The notes under the pieces: model-generated
Databases searched by the model: none
What the model saw: only the letters and a program-made list of their open reading frames with translations
Told to the model about the DNA's origin: nothing
Made by a program: the position numbers and the translations under genes
Shown: positions 1 through 8,409 of the stretch, piece by piece
How positions within the stretch are numbered: the stretch's first letter is position 1
Layout of the letters: every line of letters begins with the position of its first letter
Assembly (NCBI RefSeq): GCF_003574625.1
Contig: NZ_QNUJ01000008.1
Span: 62,001 to 126,000 of the forward strand
Origin: Shinella zoogloeoides
GTDB lineage: Bacteria > Pseudomonadota > Alphaproteobacteria > Rhizobiales > Rhizobiaceae
Direction: 5' to 3'
Length of the DNA: 64,000 bases

Positions 1-597
1 GCAAAGCTCGACTGTGTCATCACGCCGGTCGCCTGGGACGGCATCATCCCGGCGCTGACCTCCAACAAGATCGACATGATCATCGGCTCGATGTCGATCA
101 CGCCGGAGCGCCAGCAGACCATCGACTTCTCCGACAAGTACTATAACACGCTGCCGGGCATCATCGGCCCGAAGGACCAGAAGTTCGAGCCGACGCCCGA
201 GGGCCTTGCCGGCAAGACGCTCGGCGTGCAGGTGGCGACCATCCACCAGGTCTATGCCAACAAGTACTTCGCCCCGGCCGGCGTGACGGTCAAGGAATAC
301 CAGACGCAGGACGAGGCCAACAACGACCTCGCCGCCGGCCGCATCGATGCGGTGCAGGCCGATTCCGTGGCGATGCTGGAATTCCTCAAGTCCGAGCAGG
401 GCGCTGCCTGCTGCGACATGAAGGGCATGGTCAAGGACGATCCGGAAGTTCTCGGCCTCGGTGTCGGTGTCGGCCTGCGCAAGGGCGAGACCGAGCTGAA
501 GGACAAGGTCAACGCCGCGATCAAGGCGATCCGCGAGAACGGCAAGTACGAAGAGTTCTCGAAGAAGTATTTCGACTTCGACATCTACGGCGGCTGA
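1..597 (+). CDS. Amino-acid ABC transporter substrate-binding protein (5' end outside window)
   Basis: Periplasmic solute-binding protein of the SBP_bac_3 (polar amino acid) family. It captures an amino acid and delivers it to the two permeases encoded downstream. The frame is open from base 1, so the signal peptide and roughly the first 70-80 residues lie outside the window. The family signature GSMSITPERQQTIDFSDKY starts at base 85 and is followed by the usual second-lobe pattern (GKTLGVQVATIH). The C-terminus ends with a typical KYFDFDIYGG helix and tail. The ligand cannot be read from the sequence; lysine/arginine/ornithine-type proteins look closest. A palindromic repeat separates it from the permeases, an arrangement that often keeps binding protein mRNA more abundant than permease mRNA. 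Confidence 0.93.
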   Translation, partial: AKLDCVITPVAWDGIIPALTSNKIDMIIGSMSITPERQQTIDFSDKYYNTLPGIIGPKDQKFEPTPEGLAGKTLGVQVATIHQVYANKYFAPAGVTVKEYQTQDEANNDLAAGRIDAVQADSVAMLEFLKSEQGAACCDMKGMVKDDPEVLGLGVGVGLRKGETELKDKVNAAIKAIRENGKYEEFSKKYFDFDIYGG

Positions 598-617
598 TTT
601 CGCCTGCGGGGCGCTTG

Positions 618-755
618 CCCCTCACCCTAACCCTCTCCCCGCTTGCGGGGAGAGGGGACGTGCCCAACGCAATGCCGGGGTCTTGGGAAACCGGTGCGGC
701 ATATTCCCTTCGCCCCGCAGCCAAGGAGAAGGCGGCTGGCAGGCCGGATGAGGGG
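618..755. repeat. RIME-like palindromic mosaic element, long form (138 bp)
   Basis: The element is bounded by CCCCTCA at 618 and TGAGGGG at 755. Its left part is a perfect 12-bp hairpin (631-642 with 645-656, 2-nt loop). A second related half follows, containing AAACCGGTGCGGCATAT. A near-identical long copy lies at 40142-40277 and shorter copies at 40434-40505 and 61476-61537. The architecture matches the Rhizobium-specific intergenic mosaic elements described in Rhizobiaceae; the family name is from memory and not checked by alignment. Here it sits inside an ABC transporter operon. Confidence 0.85.
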
Positions 756-813
756 CGAGCCTCTCCCCGAAGAAGAAACGCCGCGAAATTGACCTGAAGG
801 AATCTGAACCCCC

Positions 814-1542
814 ATGGCCGATGCCGGATCGCTGATCAACTGGAGCCTGCTAGCCATCCAACCGCCCGGCTGGGGCGGGGTCCTGCTCGGCGGGCTCTGG
901 AATTCCATCCAGATCGCCGTCGGCGGCTATGGGCTCGGCCTCATCCTCGGCACCGGCGGCGCCATGGGCAAGCTCTATGGCGGGCCGGTCACGAAGGACC
1001 TGCTGGAGGTCTATACGACGCTCGTGCGCGCCGTACCGGAGCTCGTGCTGATCCTCATCCTCTATTATGCCGGCACGGACGTGCTGAACCAGATGTCCGC
1101 GGCCCTCGGCTGGGGGACGGTCGATATCAGCGGTCTTGCCGCCGGCATCTTCGTCATCGGCGTCGTGCAGGGCGCCTATTCCACCGAGGTGCTGCGCGGG
1201 GCGATCAAGGCGGTGCCGGCGGGCGAGATCGAGGCGGCGCGCGCCTATGGCATGTCGCCGGTGCAGATCATGCGCCGCGTCACCCTGCCCGCCATGTTGC
1301 CGCACGCCATTCCCGGCCTCTCCAATCTCTGGCTGATCGCCACGAAGGATACCGCGCTCTTGGCCGTCGTCGGCTTCAGCGAGCTGACGCTCGTCACGCG
1401 CCAGGCAGCGGGCAGCACCAAGGCCTATCTATTGTTCTTCTGCGCGGCCGGCGTGCTCTATCTGATGATCACGCTCGTCTCGAACGTGCTGATCGGCTTC
1501 ATCGAGCGCCATTACCGGCGCGGCATGACGAGGCCGGCCTGA
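814..1542 (+). CDS. Amino-acid ABC transporter permease (HisQ-like)
   Basis: Inner-membrane permease of the His/Glu/Gln/Arg/opine family, one half of the heterodimeric channel. The 242 residues contain about five hydrophobic segments. The cytoplasmic EAA loop that docks the ATPase is visible at residues 140-152 (EAARAYGMSPVQI). Its stop codon overlaps the start of the second permease by one base, so the pair is translationally coupled. No ATPase gene is visible downstream, so it must lie upstream of the window or elsewhere. The start at 814 follows an AAGGAATC ribosome site. Confidence 0.93.
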   Translation: MADAGSLINWSLLAIQPPGWGGVLLGGLWNSIQIAVGGYGLGLILGTGGAMGKLYGGPVTKDLLEVYTTLVRAVPELVLILILYYAGTDVLNQMSAALGWGTVDISGLAAGIFVIGVVQGAYSTEVLRGAIKAVPAGEIEAARAYGMSPVQIMRRVTLPAMLPHAIPGLSNLWLIATKDTALLAVVGFSELTLVTRQAAGSTKAYLLFFCAAGVLYLMITLVSNVLIGFIERHYRRGMTRPA

Positions 1543-2360
1543 TGAGCGAGCAAACCATCTCCGCCATGGCGCTGACCGAGCTGCCGTCCAAGCAGAGCTT
1601 CTTCAAGCCGCACCGCATCGTGCTGATGGCGATCGCCGCCATCCTCGTCTTCTGTGTCGTCTGGTTCATGCGCTGGGACTGGGTGCCGAGATATTCCGGC
1701 CGCCTTGCCTATGGCGTCGGCGTCACGCTGCTGATGCTGTTCAGCACCGCCTTTATCGGCTTCCTCCTCGCCGTTCCGATCGGCCTCGTGCAGGTGACGG
1801 GGCCGTGGCCGCTCAAGATGCTGGCGAAGGGCTTCTGCACCGTCATCCGCGGCACGCCGCTGCTCCTGCAGCTCTGGCTGCTCTATTACGGGCTCGGCTC
1901 GCTGTTTCCGCAGTTCCCGAGCATCCGCAGCTCCTTCCTGTGGCCCTATCTGCGCGAGGCCTGGCCCTATGGCGTGGCGGCGCTGACCATCTCCTTCGCC
2001 GCCTATGAGGGCGAGGTGATGCGTGGCGCCTTTGCCGGCGTGCCGCGCGGCGAGCTGGAGGCCGCCCGCGCCTATGGCATGAGCCCGTTCACGGCCTTCC
2101 GCCGCATCTGGCTGCCGCGCGCCGTGCACCGTGCCCTGCCGACGCTGAACGGCGAGACCGTTCTCCAGCTCAAGTCGACGCCGTTGGTCGCGACCATCAC
2201 GGTGATCGACGTCTATGCCGTCATCTCCAAGGTGCGGCAGGAGACCTACATCACCTACGAGCCGCTGCTGCTGCTGGCGCTCATCTATCTCTGCCTGACC
2301 GCCATCCTGGTGGTCGCCTTCCGCTATTTCGAAAGCAAGATCCCGACGCGTGGTGCCTAG
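1542..2360 (+). CDS. Amino-acid ABC transporter permease (HisM-like)
   Basis: Second membrane permease of the same amino-acid importer. It has 272 residues, with a long hydrophobic segment near residues 27-45 and a binding-protein-dependent transport domain. The EAA loop starts at residue 173 (EAARAYGMSPFTAFRRIWLP). The FRRIWLPRA stretch is typical of HisM/ArtM partners. It overlaps the upstream permease stop (ATGA at 1542) and is followed without a gap by the amidohydrolase start at 2361, so the three genes are almost certainly co-transcribed. Confidence 0.93.
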   Translation: MSEQTISAMALTELPSKQSFFKPHRIVLMAIAAILVFCVVWFMRWDWVPRYSGRLAYGVGVTLLMLFSTAFIGFLLAVPIGLVQVTGPWPLKMLAKGFCTVIRGTPLLLQLWLLYYGLGSLFPQFPSIRSSFLWPYLREAWPYGVAALTISFAAYEGEVMRGAFAGVPRGELEAARAYGMSPFTAFRRIWLPRAVHRALPTLNGETVLQLKSTPLVATITVIDVYAVISKVRQETYITYEPLLLLALIYLCLTAILVVAFRYFESKIPTRGA

Positions 2361-3530
2361 ATGACGATCCATACGACCCTGCTCAATTCCATGCCGGAAC
2401 TGGTGGCGATCCGCCGCGACCTGCATGAACACCCGGAACTCGGCCTCGAGGAGGTCCGCACCTCCGACGTCATCGCGGGGCATCTCGAAAGCTACGGCTA
2501 CAAGGTGACGCGCGGCCTTGCGAAGACGGGCCTCGTCGCGACGCTGACGAACGGCACGGGCAGCAGGTCCATCGGCATCCGGGCCGATATCGACGCGCTG
2601 CCGATCCATGAGGAGACGGGCCTTGCCTATGCCAGCAAGACGCCTGGCAAGATGCATGCCTGTGGTCATGACGGCCACACCACCATGCTGCTCGGCGCGG
2701 CCAAGGCGATTGCCGAGCGGCGCAATTTCGACGGCACGGTGCACCTGATCTTCCAGCCGGCGGAGGAGAATTTCGGCGGGGCGAAGATCATGGTGGAGGA
2801 GGGGCTGTTCGAGAAATTCCCCTGCGACGCCGTCTTCGCGCTCCACAACGAGCCGAACCTGCCCTTCGGCCAGTTCGCGCTGCGCGAAGGGCCGATCATG
2901 GCGGCGGTCGACGAGGCGCGCATAACGGTCAACGGTGTCGGCGGCCACGGCGCCGAGCCGCAGGAGACGCTGGATCCCATCGTCTGCGGCGCTTCCATCG
3001 TCATGGCGCTGCAGACCATCGTGTCGCGCAACATCCATCCGCTCGATCCGACGGTGGTGACGGTCGGCTCGTTCCATGCGGGCTCGGCCAGCAACATCAT
3101 CCCGAGCCGGGCGGAGATCGTCGTCGGCATCCGCTCCTTCGACCCGGCCGTGCGCGACGAGCTGGAGCGCCGCATCCGCCTCATCGCCGAGCGGCAGGCC
3201 GAGAGCTACGGCATGAGCGCGGCGGTGAACTACCAGCGCTTCTACGACGCGACCGTCAACCACAAGGCCGAGACCGATCTGGTGCGCGCCCTCGCCACCC
3301 GCTTCGCCGGCGCCGACAAGGTGGTCGATCTCGAGCGTCCCTTCATGGGCAGCGAGGACTTCGCCTATATGCTCAAGGCGCGGCCCGGCACCTATTTCTT
3401 CCTCGGCGGCAGCACCGGCGGGAACGACAGGTCGCTCCATCACCCCGCCTATAACTTCAACGACGATCTCCTGCCCGTCGGCGCCGCCTTCTGGACGGAA
3501 CTCGCCGAGCACTACCTGCGCGCCGCCTGA
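2361..3530 (+). CDS. M20 family amidohydrolase (hippurate hydrolase/N-acyl amino acid deacylase type)
   Basis: Zinc-dependent M20D peptidase-family amidohydrolase that cleaves N-acyl or N-carbamoyl amino acids in the cytoplasm. The metal site is complete: H99, C101 and H103 lie in MHACGHDGH (98-106), and E135-E136 lie in PAEEN. The C-terminal GSEDFAYML motif carries the distal ligand region. The dimerisation (lid) domain lies roughly at 180-295. At 389 residues it has the usual length. Being the last gene of an amino-acid uptake operon suggests that the imported ligand is an N-acylated or conjugated amino acid released by this enzyme; that is inference, since the family is broad. Confidence 0.9.
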   Translation: MTIHTTLLNSMPELVAIRRDLHEHPELGLEEVRTSDVIAGHLESYGYKVTRGLAKTGLVATLTNGTGSRSIGIRADIDALPIHEETGLAYASKTPGKMHACGHDGHTTMLLGAAKAIAERRNFDGTVHLIFQPAEENFGGAKIMVEEGLFEKFPCDAVFALHNEPNLPFGQFALREGPIMAAVDEARITVNGVGGHGAEPQETLDPIVCGASIVMALQTIVSRNIHPLDPTVVTVGSFHAGSASNIIPSRAEIVVGIRSFDPAVRDELERRIRLIAERQAESYGMSAAVNYQRFYDATVNHKAETDLVRALATRFAGADKVVDLERPFMGSEDFAYMLKARPGTYFFLGGSTGGNDRSLHHPAYNFNDDLLPVGAAFWTELAEHYLRAA

Positions 3531-3733
3531 GTTCGGCGGGCCTCCGCCCGCTGGTTCAGGCTCGGGATGTCGATGCGGCTCGCATGCATGGCGTCGGCGA
3601 AATGCCGCACGCGGGCGATTGTCGCGCTGCGGCAACGTGGGGCAGGGGGCCGGAATTGACCTTTCCCATTTCCGGTCCACATTCTTGCTGACGGCAGCCG
3701 AGAGGACTGCGGCGCTCGGAAAGGATGGGTCGA

Positions 3734-5149
3734 ATGTTCGAAACGCTGGATGCAACGCTGCTCGCCCGGCTGCAATTCGCCTTCACGATCTCCTTTCACA
3801 TCGTCTTTCCCGCCTTCTCGATCGGCCTTGCGAGCTATCTCGCCGTGCTGGAGGGCCTCTGGCTCTGGACGAAGGACGAAGTCTATTTCGCGCTCTTCAA
3901 TTTCTGGAAGACGATCTTCGCGCTTACCTTCGGCATGGGCGTCGTGTCGGGCATCGTCATGTCCTACCAGTTCGGCACCAACTGGAGCGTCTTCGCCGAC
4001 AAGGCGGGCCCGGTCATCGGGCCGCTGATGGGCTACGAGGTGCTGACTGCCTTCTTCCTCGAGGCGGGCTTCCTCGGCGTCATGCTGTTCGGCCTCAACC
4101 GCGTCGGCCCGAAGCTGCATTTCTTCGCCACGCTCATGGTCGCCCTCGGCACGCTGATTTCGGCGACCTGGATTCTCGCGGCCAATTCCTGGATGCAGAC
4201 GCCCGCCGGCTTCTCCGTCAACGCGGCGGGCCAGTTCGTGCCCACCGACTGGTGGGCGGTGATCTTCAACCCGTCCTTCCCCTACCGGCTCGTGCATATG
4301 GTGCTGGCCGCCTACCTCACCACGGCCTTCGTGGTCGGCGGCGTCGGCGCCCTCCATCTCCTGCGCGGCGACGCGCCGAAGCGGGCGGGGAAGATGTTCT
4401 CGATGGCGATGTGGATGGCGGCGCTGGTCGCGCCCATCCAGATATTTGCCGGCGACATGCACGGCCTTAACACGCTGGAGCACCAGCCCGCCAAGGTCAT
4501 GGCGATGGAAGGCCACTTCCAGAGCCATCCGGACGGCGCGCCGCTCATCCTCTTCGGCCTGCCGAATGCGGCCGAACAGCGCGTCGACTACGCTATCGAG
4601 ATTCCTAAGCTGTCGAGCCTCATCCTCAAGCACGACCTGAATGCGCCGCTGGCGGGTCTCGATACGGTGCCGCGCGACCTGCAGCCGCCCGTCGCGGTCG
4701 TCTTCTGGTCCTTCCGCGTCATGGTCGCCATCGGCTTCGCCATGCTCGGCCTCGGCCTGTGGTCGCTCTGGTGTCGCTGGCGCGGCACCCTCGGCGAGAA
4801 CCGCTGGCTGCATCGCGCCGCCGTGCTGATGGGGCCTGCCGGCTTCCTCGCCGTGCTCGCCGGCTGGGTGACGACGGAGGTCGGCCGCCAGCCCTACACG
4901 GTCTACGGCCACCTGCTGACGGCCGATTCCGTCGCGCCCGTCGACGCGCCGGCCGTCGCGACCTCGCTGATCGCCTTCATCATCGTCTATTTCCTCGTCT
5001 TCGGCGCGGGCACCTTCTACATCCTGCGCCTGATGGGCCGCCTGCCGCGCGATCCCCTGCCCGAGGAAGAAGGCCCCATCCGCACGGCCGGCATCACGCC
5101 TGCCGCCGCCGTCTCCAGCAAAGCCGGGAGCCATCGCCATGGTGCTTGA
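3734..5149 (+). CDS. cioA: Cytochrome bd-type quinol oxidase subunit I (CIO type)
   Basis: Subunit I of the bd-type terminal oxidase, which reduces oxygen to water with quinol and carries the haems. Axial histidine candidates are H22 (TISFHIVFPAFS) and H188 (YRLVHMVLAAYL). The quinol-site region has GRQPYTVYG where classical CydA has GRQPW, and the protein is short (471 residues). Both fit the cyanide-insensitive (CIO) branch with a short Q-loop. An ATG at 3725 is also in frame, but the AAGG ribosome site touches it directly, so the ATG at 3734 is preferred. The gene overlaps subunit II by 11 bases. Confidence 0.93.
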   Translation: MFETLDATLLARLQFAFTISFHIVFPAFSIGLASYLAVLEGLWLWTKDEVYFALFNFWKTIFALTFGMGVVSGIVMSYQFGTNWSVFADKAGPVIGPLMGYEVLTAFFLEAGFLGVMLFGLNRVGPKLHFFATLMVALGTLISATWILAANSWMQTPAGFSVNAAGQFVPTDWWAVIFNPSFPYRLVHMVLAAYLTTAFVVGGVGALHLLRGDAPKRAGKMFSMAMWMAALVAPIQIFAGDMHGLNTLEHQPAKVMAMEGHFQSHPDGAPLILFGLPNAAEQRVDYAIEIPKLSSLILKHDLNAPLAGLDTVPRDLQPPVAVVFWSFRVMVAIGFAMLGLGLWSLWCRWRGTLGENRWLHRAAVLMGPAGFLAVLAGWVTTEVGRQPYTVYGHLLTADSVAPVDAPAVATSLIAFIIVYFLVFGAGTFYILRLMGRLPRDPLPEEEGPIRTAGITPAAAVSSKAGSHRHGA

Positions 5150-6143
5150 CCTTCCCTTCCTCTGGGCGGCCATCATCGCCTTCGCGGTGCTCGCCTATGT
5201 CATCCTCGACGGTTTCGACCTCGGCGTCGGCATCCTCTTCCCCTTCTTCAAGCAAAAGCACGACCGCGACGTGATGATGAATTCCGTCGCGCCGGTCTGG
5301 GACGGCAACGAGACCTGGCTGGTGCTGGGCGGCGGCGGGCTGATGGCCGTCTTCCCGCTTGCCTATGCGACCATCCTGCCGGCGCTCTACATGCCGCTCA
5401 TCCTCATGCTGCTCGGCCTCATCTTCCGCGGCGTCGCCTTCGAATACCGCTGGCGCACGAAGCGCGGCGAGTTTCTCTGGGACATCGCCTTTGCCGGCGG
5501 CTCCATGGTGGCCGCCTTCATGCAGGGCGTGGCGCTCGGCGCGCTGGTGCAGGGCATTCCCGTCACGGGCCGCGCCTATGCCGGCGGCTGGTGGGACTGG
5601 CTGACGCCCTTTTCCGTCGCGACCGGCATCGCCCTGCTCGTCGGCTATGGCCTGCTCGGCGCCACCTGGCTGGTGATGAAGACCACCGGCGAACTTGCCG
5701 CCCGCGCGCGCCGCTACGCCTTGCGCGCCGGCATCGGCACGCTCGCCGCCATGGGCGTCTTCAGTCTCTGGACGCCCTTCCTGGAGCCGCTCTATTTCGA
5801 GCGCTGGTTCGGCTGGCCGACCATCGTCTTCAGTCTGCTGGTGCCGCTGCTCGTGCTCGGCTGCTTCGCGATGCTGATCCATGGGCTAAAAACCGAGCAC
5901 GATTCGCGGCCGTTCATCGCCGCGCTCGGCCTTTTCGTGCTCGGCTTTGCCGGCATCGGCATCAGCTTCTATCCCTATATCGTGCCGGCCTCGCTGACGA
6001 TCTGGGAGGCCGCCGCGCCGGAGGAGAGCCTTGCCTTCCTCATCGTCGGCGCGGTCGTGCTCGTGCCGATGATCCTCGGCTACACCGCCTATGCCTACTG
6101 GGTCTTCCGCGGCAAGGTCGACCCGGAAGAGGGTTATCACTGA
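5139..6143 (+). CDS. cioB: Cytochrome bd-type quinol oxidase subunit II
   Basis: Subunit II of the bd oxidase, a 334-residue protein with about nine membrane segments. The N-terminal pattern DGFDLGVGILFPF and the motif PVWDGNETWLVLGGGGL are diagnostic of CydB/CioB. It stabilises the haem-bearing subunit I. The start overlaps the end of cioA, and its stop codon overlaps the start of the small DUF2474 gene (ATGA-type overlap at 6141-6145), so all three are one translational unit. Confidence 0.94.
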   Translation: MVLDLPFLWAAIIAFAVLAYVILDGFDLGVGILFPFFKQKHDRDVMMNSVAPVWDGNETWLVLGGGGLMAVFPLAYATILPALYMPLILMLLGLIFRGVAFEYRWRTKRGEFLWDIAFAGGSMVAAFMQGVALGALVQGIPVTGRAYAGGWWDWLTPFSVATGIALLVGYGLLGATWLVMKTTGELAARARRYALRAGIGTLAAMGVFSLWTPFLEPLYFERWFGWPTIVFSLLVPLLVLGCFAMLIHGLKTEHDSRPFIAALGLFVLGFAGIGISFYPYIVPASLTIWEAAAPEESLAFLIVGAVVLVPMILGYTAYAYWVFRGKVDPEEGYH

Positions 6144-6259
6144 TGGGGCAGGAGCGCTCGACGGTCACGAAACTGCTGTGGTTCGCCGGCCTGTGGGCGG
6201 GCGGCGTGCTCGCCGTCAGCCTCGTCGGGTTCGCCATCAAATTGGCGCTCGGGGCCTGA
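6143..6259 (+). CDS. DUF2474 family small membrane protein (CydX-like)
   Basis: A 38-residue peptide with one predicted transmembrane helix (about residues 12-35, LLWFAGLWAGGVLAVSLVGF). It is too small for routine gene callers. Its ATG overlaps the cioB stop. Small single-span peptides at the end of bd-oxidase operons (CydX, YnhF, CioX/DUF2474) bind subunit I and stabilise the haems in characterised systems; the same role is inferred here from size, topology and position. The body after the coding region (6260-6463) holds no other clear gene. Confidence 0.85.
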   Translation: MGQERSTVTKLLWFAGLWAGGVLAVSLVGFAIKLALGA

Positions 6260-6463
6260 CATCACCTTACGTGAGGGCGTCCAGCCTCGCGCCAGCTTTC
6301 TTGCCTAGGTTCCGCCTCGGCCAGCATGCAGGCCCGCAGGCGAAAGACAGGACCGCACCCTCCTTTTGCCCACCCCCGGGCCTGCATGTGGCCTTGCGAC
6401 ACGCAGCCGCCTTTTCCCCACACCATTCCTCTGCTATCCGGGTCCGCAAAACAGGAGACCGGA

Positions 6464-6763
6464 ATGGCGAAGACTGCGGCAGACTGCACGACGATGGCGG
6501 AAATCCGGGAGAATATCGACCGGGTCGACAACGGGCTGATGGCGCTCTTCGCCGAACGCTGGACCTTCATCCGCCGCGCCGCCGAGATCAAGGCGGGCCT
6601 CGGCATTCCCGCCGACGTGCCGGAGCGCGTGAGGCAGGTGCGCGACAACGCCCACCGCAATGCCGAGGCGCACGGTCTCGAAGGCGGTTTCTATGAGGAG
6701 ATCTGGGCGCAGCTCATCCAGCACGCCATCGCCTACGAGAAAGCGGAACTCGGCGAACCCTGA
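6464..6763 (+). CDS. Chorismate mutase (AroQ class, monofunctional)
   Basis: A 99-residue all-helical AroQ-type chorismate mutase converting chorismate to prephenate. Helix 1 carries the family pattern IRENIDRVDNGLMALFAER, followed by R-R-A-A-E-I-K (KAGLGIPADVPERVRQV) as in chorismate mutase and isochorismate-pyruvate lyase proteins. The PheA at 51318 lacks a mutase domain, so a free-standing mutase like this could supply prephenate to it. A PchB-type lyase is an alternative that only a structure-based alignment would exclude. The ATG at 6464 follows an AGGAGA ribosome site; longer in-frame starts lack this. Confidence 0.85.
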   Translation: MAKTAADCTTMAEIRENIDRVDNGLMALFAERWTFIRRAAEIKAGLGIPADVPERVRQVRDNAHRNAEAHGLEGGFYEEIWAQLIQHAIAYEKAELGEP

Positions 6764-6778
6764 TCGGGAGCGGAAGAG

Positions 6779-7771
6779 CTAGATCTGGTTGCGCCGGCCG
6801 AGATGGTCCTCCCAGTCGAGCGCGGTGCGCACGATGAAGGAAAGGTCGTCATGCTCGGGCATCCAGCCGAGCTCCTTCATGGCGACCGCCGGATCGGCGA
6901 CGACGAGCACCGCGTCGCCCGGCCGCCGTTCGGCGAACCGCACCGGGAAGTCCTTGCCGGACGCGGCCCTGACCTTCTCCAGCACCTCCAGCACCGAGAA
7001 GCCGCGGCCATAACCGCAATTGGCGACGATCGACCCGCCGCCCGCCCGCATGCGCTGCAGCGCCTTCAGATGGGCATTGGCAAGGTCGGAGACGTGGATA
7101 TAGTCGCGGATGCAGGTGCCGTCCGGCGTCGGATAGTCCGTGCCGTAGACCTCCATGCCCGTGCGCTTGCCGAGCGCGGCCTCGCAGGCGACCTTGATGA
7201 GATGGGTCGCGCCTTTGGTCGACTGGCCGGTACGCCCGCGCGGATCGGCTCCCGCCACGTTGAAGTAGCGTAGCGCCGTATAGGTGAAGTCATGCGCGGC
7301 GGCGGTATCGCGCAGCATGATCTCGGTCATCAGCTTGGAGGAGCCGTAGGGCGATTCCGGCCGGAGCGCGGCGGTCTCCGACACCGGCTCGGTGCCGTCC
7401 GGCGTGCCGTAGACGGCGGCGGTGGAGGAGAAGACGAAATGCGGCACCTTCGCCGCGACGGCCGCGGCGATCAGCGCGCGTGACTTGACCGTGTTGTTCT
7501 CGTAATAGGAGAGGGGATCGGCGACCGATTCCGGCACCACGATCGAGCCGGCGAAGTGGATGATCGCATCGATGCGGTTTTCCGCGAATATCTGCGCCAG
7601 CAGCGCGGCATCGGCGATGTCGCCCTCGTAGAACCGGGCTTCCGGCGCCAGCGCCCAGCGGAACCCGGTGGAGAGCCGGTCGAGCACCACGACGTCCTCG
7701 CCGGCATCGACCAGCGCCCAGACCATGTGGCTGCCGATATAGCCCGCCCCACCCGTTACCAGAACCGCCAT
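6779..7771 (-). CDS. galE: UDP-glucose 4-epimerase
   Basis: Short-chain dehydrogenase-type epimerase interconverting UDP-glucose and UDP-galactose, which feeds exopolysaccharide and LPS synthesis in rhizobia. It has an N-terminal Rossmann NAD site (TGGAGYIGSH), the catalytic YxxxK as YGSSK, and the GalE-specific stretches RYFNVAGADP and TPDGTCIRDYIHV. At 330 residues it is the normal length. It is transcribed convergently with the chorismate mutase and divergently from the AAA ATPase. No dedicated operon partner is visible. Confidence 0.95.
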   Translation of the reverse strand: MAVLVTGGAGYIGSHMVWALVDAGEDVVVLDRLSTGFRWALAPEARFYEGDIADAALLAQIFAENRIDAIIHFAGSIVVPESVADPLSYYENNTVKSRALIAAAVAAKVPHFVFSSTAAVYGTPDGTEPVSETAALRPESPYGSSKLMTEIMLRDTAAAHDFTYTALRYFNVAGADPRGRTGQSTKGATHLIKVACEAALGKRTGMEVYGTDYPTPDGTCIRDYIHVSDLANAHLKALQRMRAGGGSIVANCGYGRGFSVLEVLEKVRAASGKDFPVRFAERRPGDAVLVVADPAVAMKELGWMPEHDDLSFIVRTALDWEDHLGRRNQI

Positions 7772-7875
7772 GCAAACCTCCGAATCGCAAGAATAGCAGG
7801 CATATCAACCCGCCTGCCCATGGGACGCAACCGCAATTGCGCCCGGCCCTTTTCCCGTCCGAGAAAGGTAAGAAT

Positions 7876-8409
7876 ATGTCCGATCGCTTCATCGTGCTGT
7901 CCGGCTGCTCCGGCGGCGGAAAGTCCACCCTGCTGGAAGAGCTCGCCCGGCGCGGCCATGCCGTTGTCGAGGAGCCCGGCCGCCGCATCGTGCAGGAGGA
8001 ACTGGCCGCCGGCGGCAGCGCGCTGCCCTGGCTCGACCTTGCCGCTTTTGCCCGCCGCGCGGTGGAGTTGGCGCTCGCCGACCGGCAGCGCATGGCCGGT
8101 CATCCCGGCCTCGTCTTCTTCGATCGCGGGCTGGTGGATGCCGCATCCGCGCTGGAAGCGTCCGGCGGCGAGCCGGTCCTGGCGGCGCTTGCCGCGGCAC
8201 ATCGCTACAACCGCAAGGTCTTCCTCACCCCACCCTGGCCGGAGATCTATGCCGGCGATGCGGAGCGCCGCCACGGCTTCGACGCCGCGCTCGCCGAATA
8301 TGCCCGTCTCGAAAGGGCCTATCCCGCGCTCGGCTACGAGACGGTGAACCTGCCGAAGGCGCCGGTCATCGAGCGCGCCGATTTCCTGCTCGCTTGTCTG
8401 GCGGAATGA
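7876..8409 (+). CDS. AAA (AAA_28-type) ATPase/kinase of unknown substrate
   Basis: A 177-residue P-loop protein. Walker A is GCSGGGKST at residues 10-18 and the Walker B-like strand is LVFFDRGLVD. The fold resembles small predicted ATPases or nucleotide kinases (AAA_28 family), in which an acidic DRG follows the beta-strand. The ATG at 7876 is preferred over an upstream in-frame codon at 7837 because a GAAAGG ribosome site precedes it. It stands alone between galE and an aminotransferase; its function is unknown. Confidence 0.8.
   Translation: MSDRFIVLSGCSGGGKSTLLEELARRGHAVVEEPGRRIVQEELAAGGSALPWLDLAAFARRAVELALADRQRMAGHPGLVFFDRGLVDAASALEASGGEPVLAALAAAHRYNRKVFLTPPWPEIYAGDAERRHGFDAALAEYARLERAYPALGYETVNLPKAPVIERADFLLACLAE

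Noticed and set aside
1512-3755. 747-codon open frame antisense to the permease and amidohydrolase genes
   Set aside because: Arg/His/Gly-rich shadow of real plus-strand genes; no motif.
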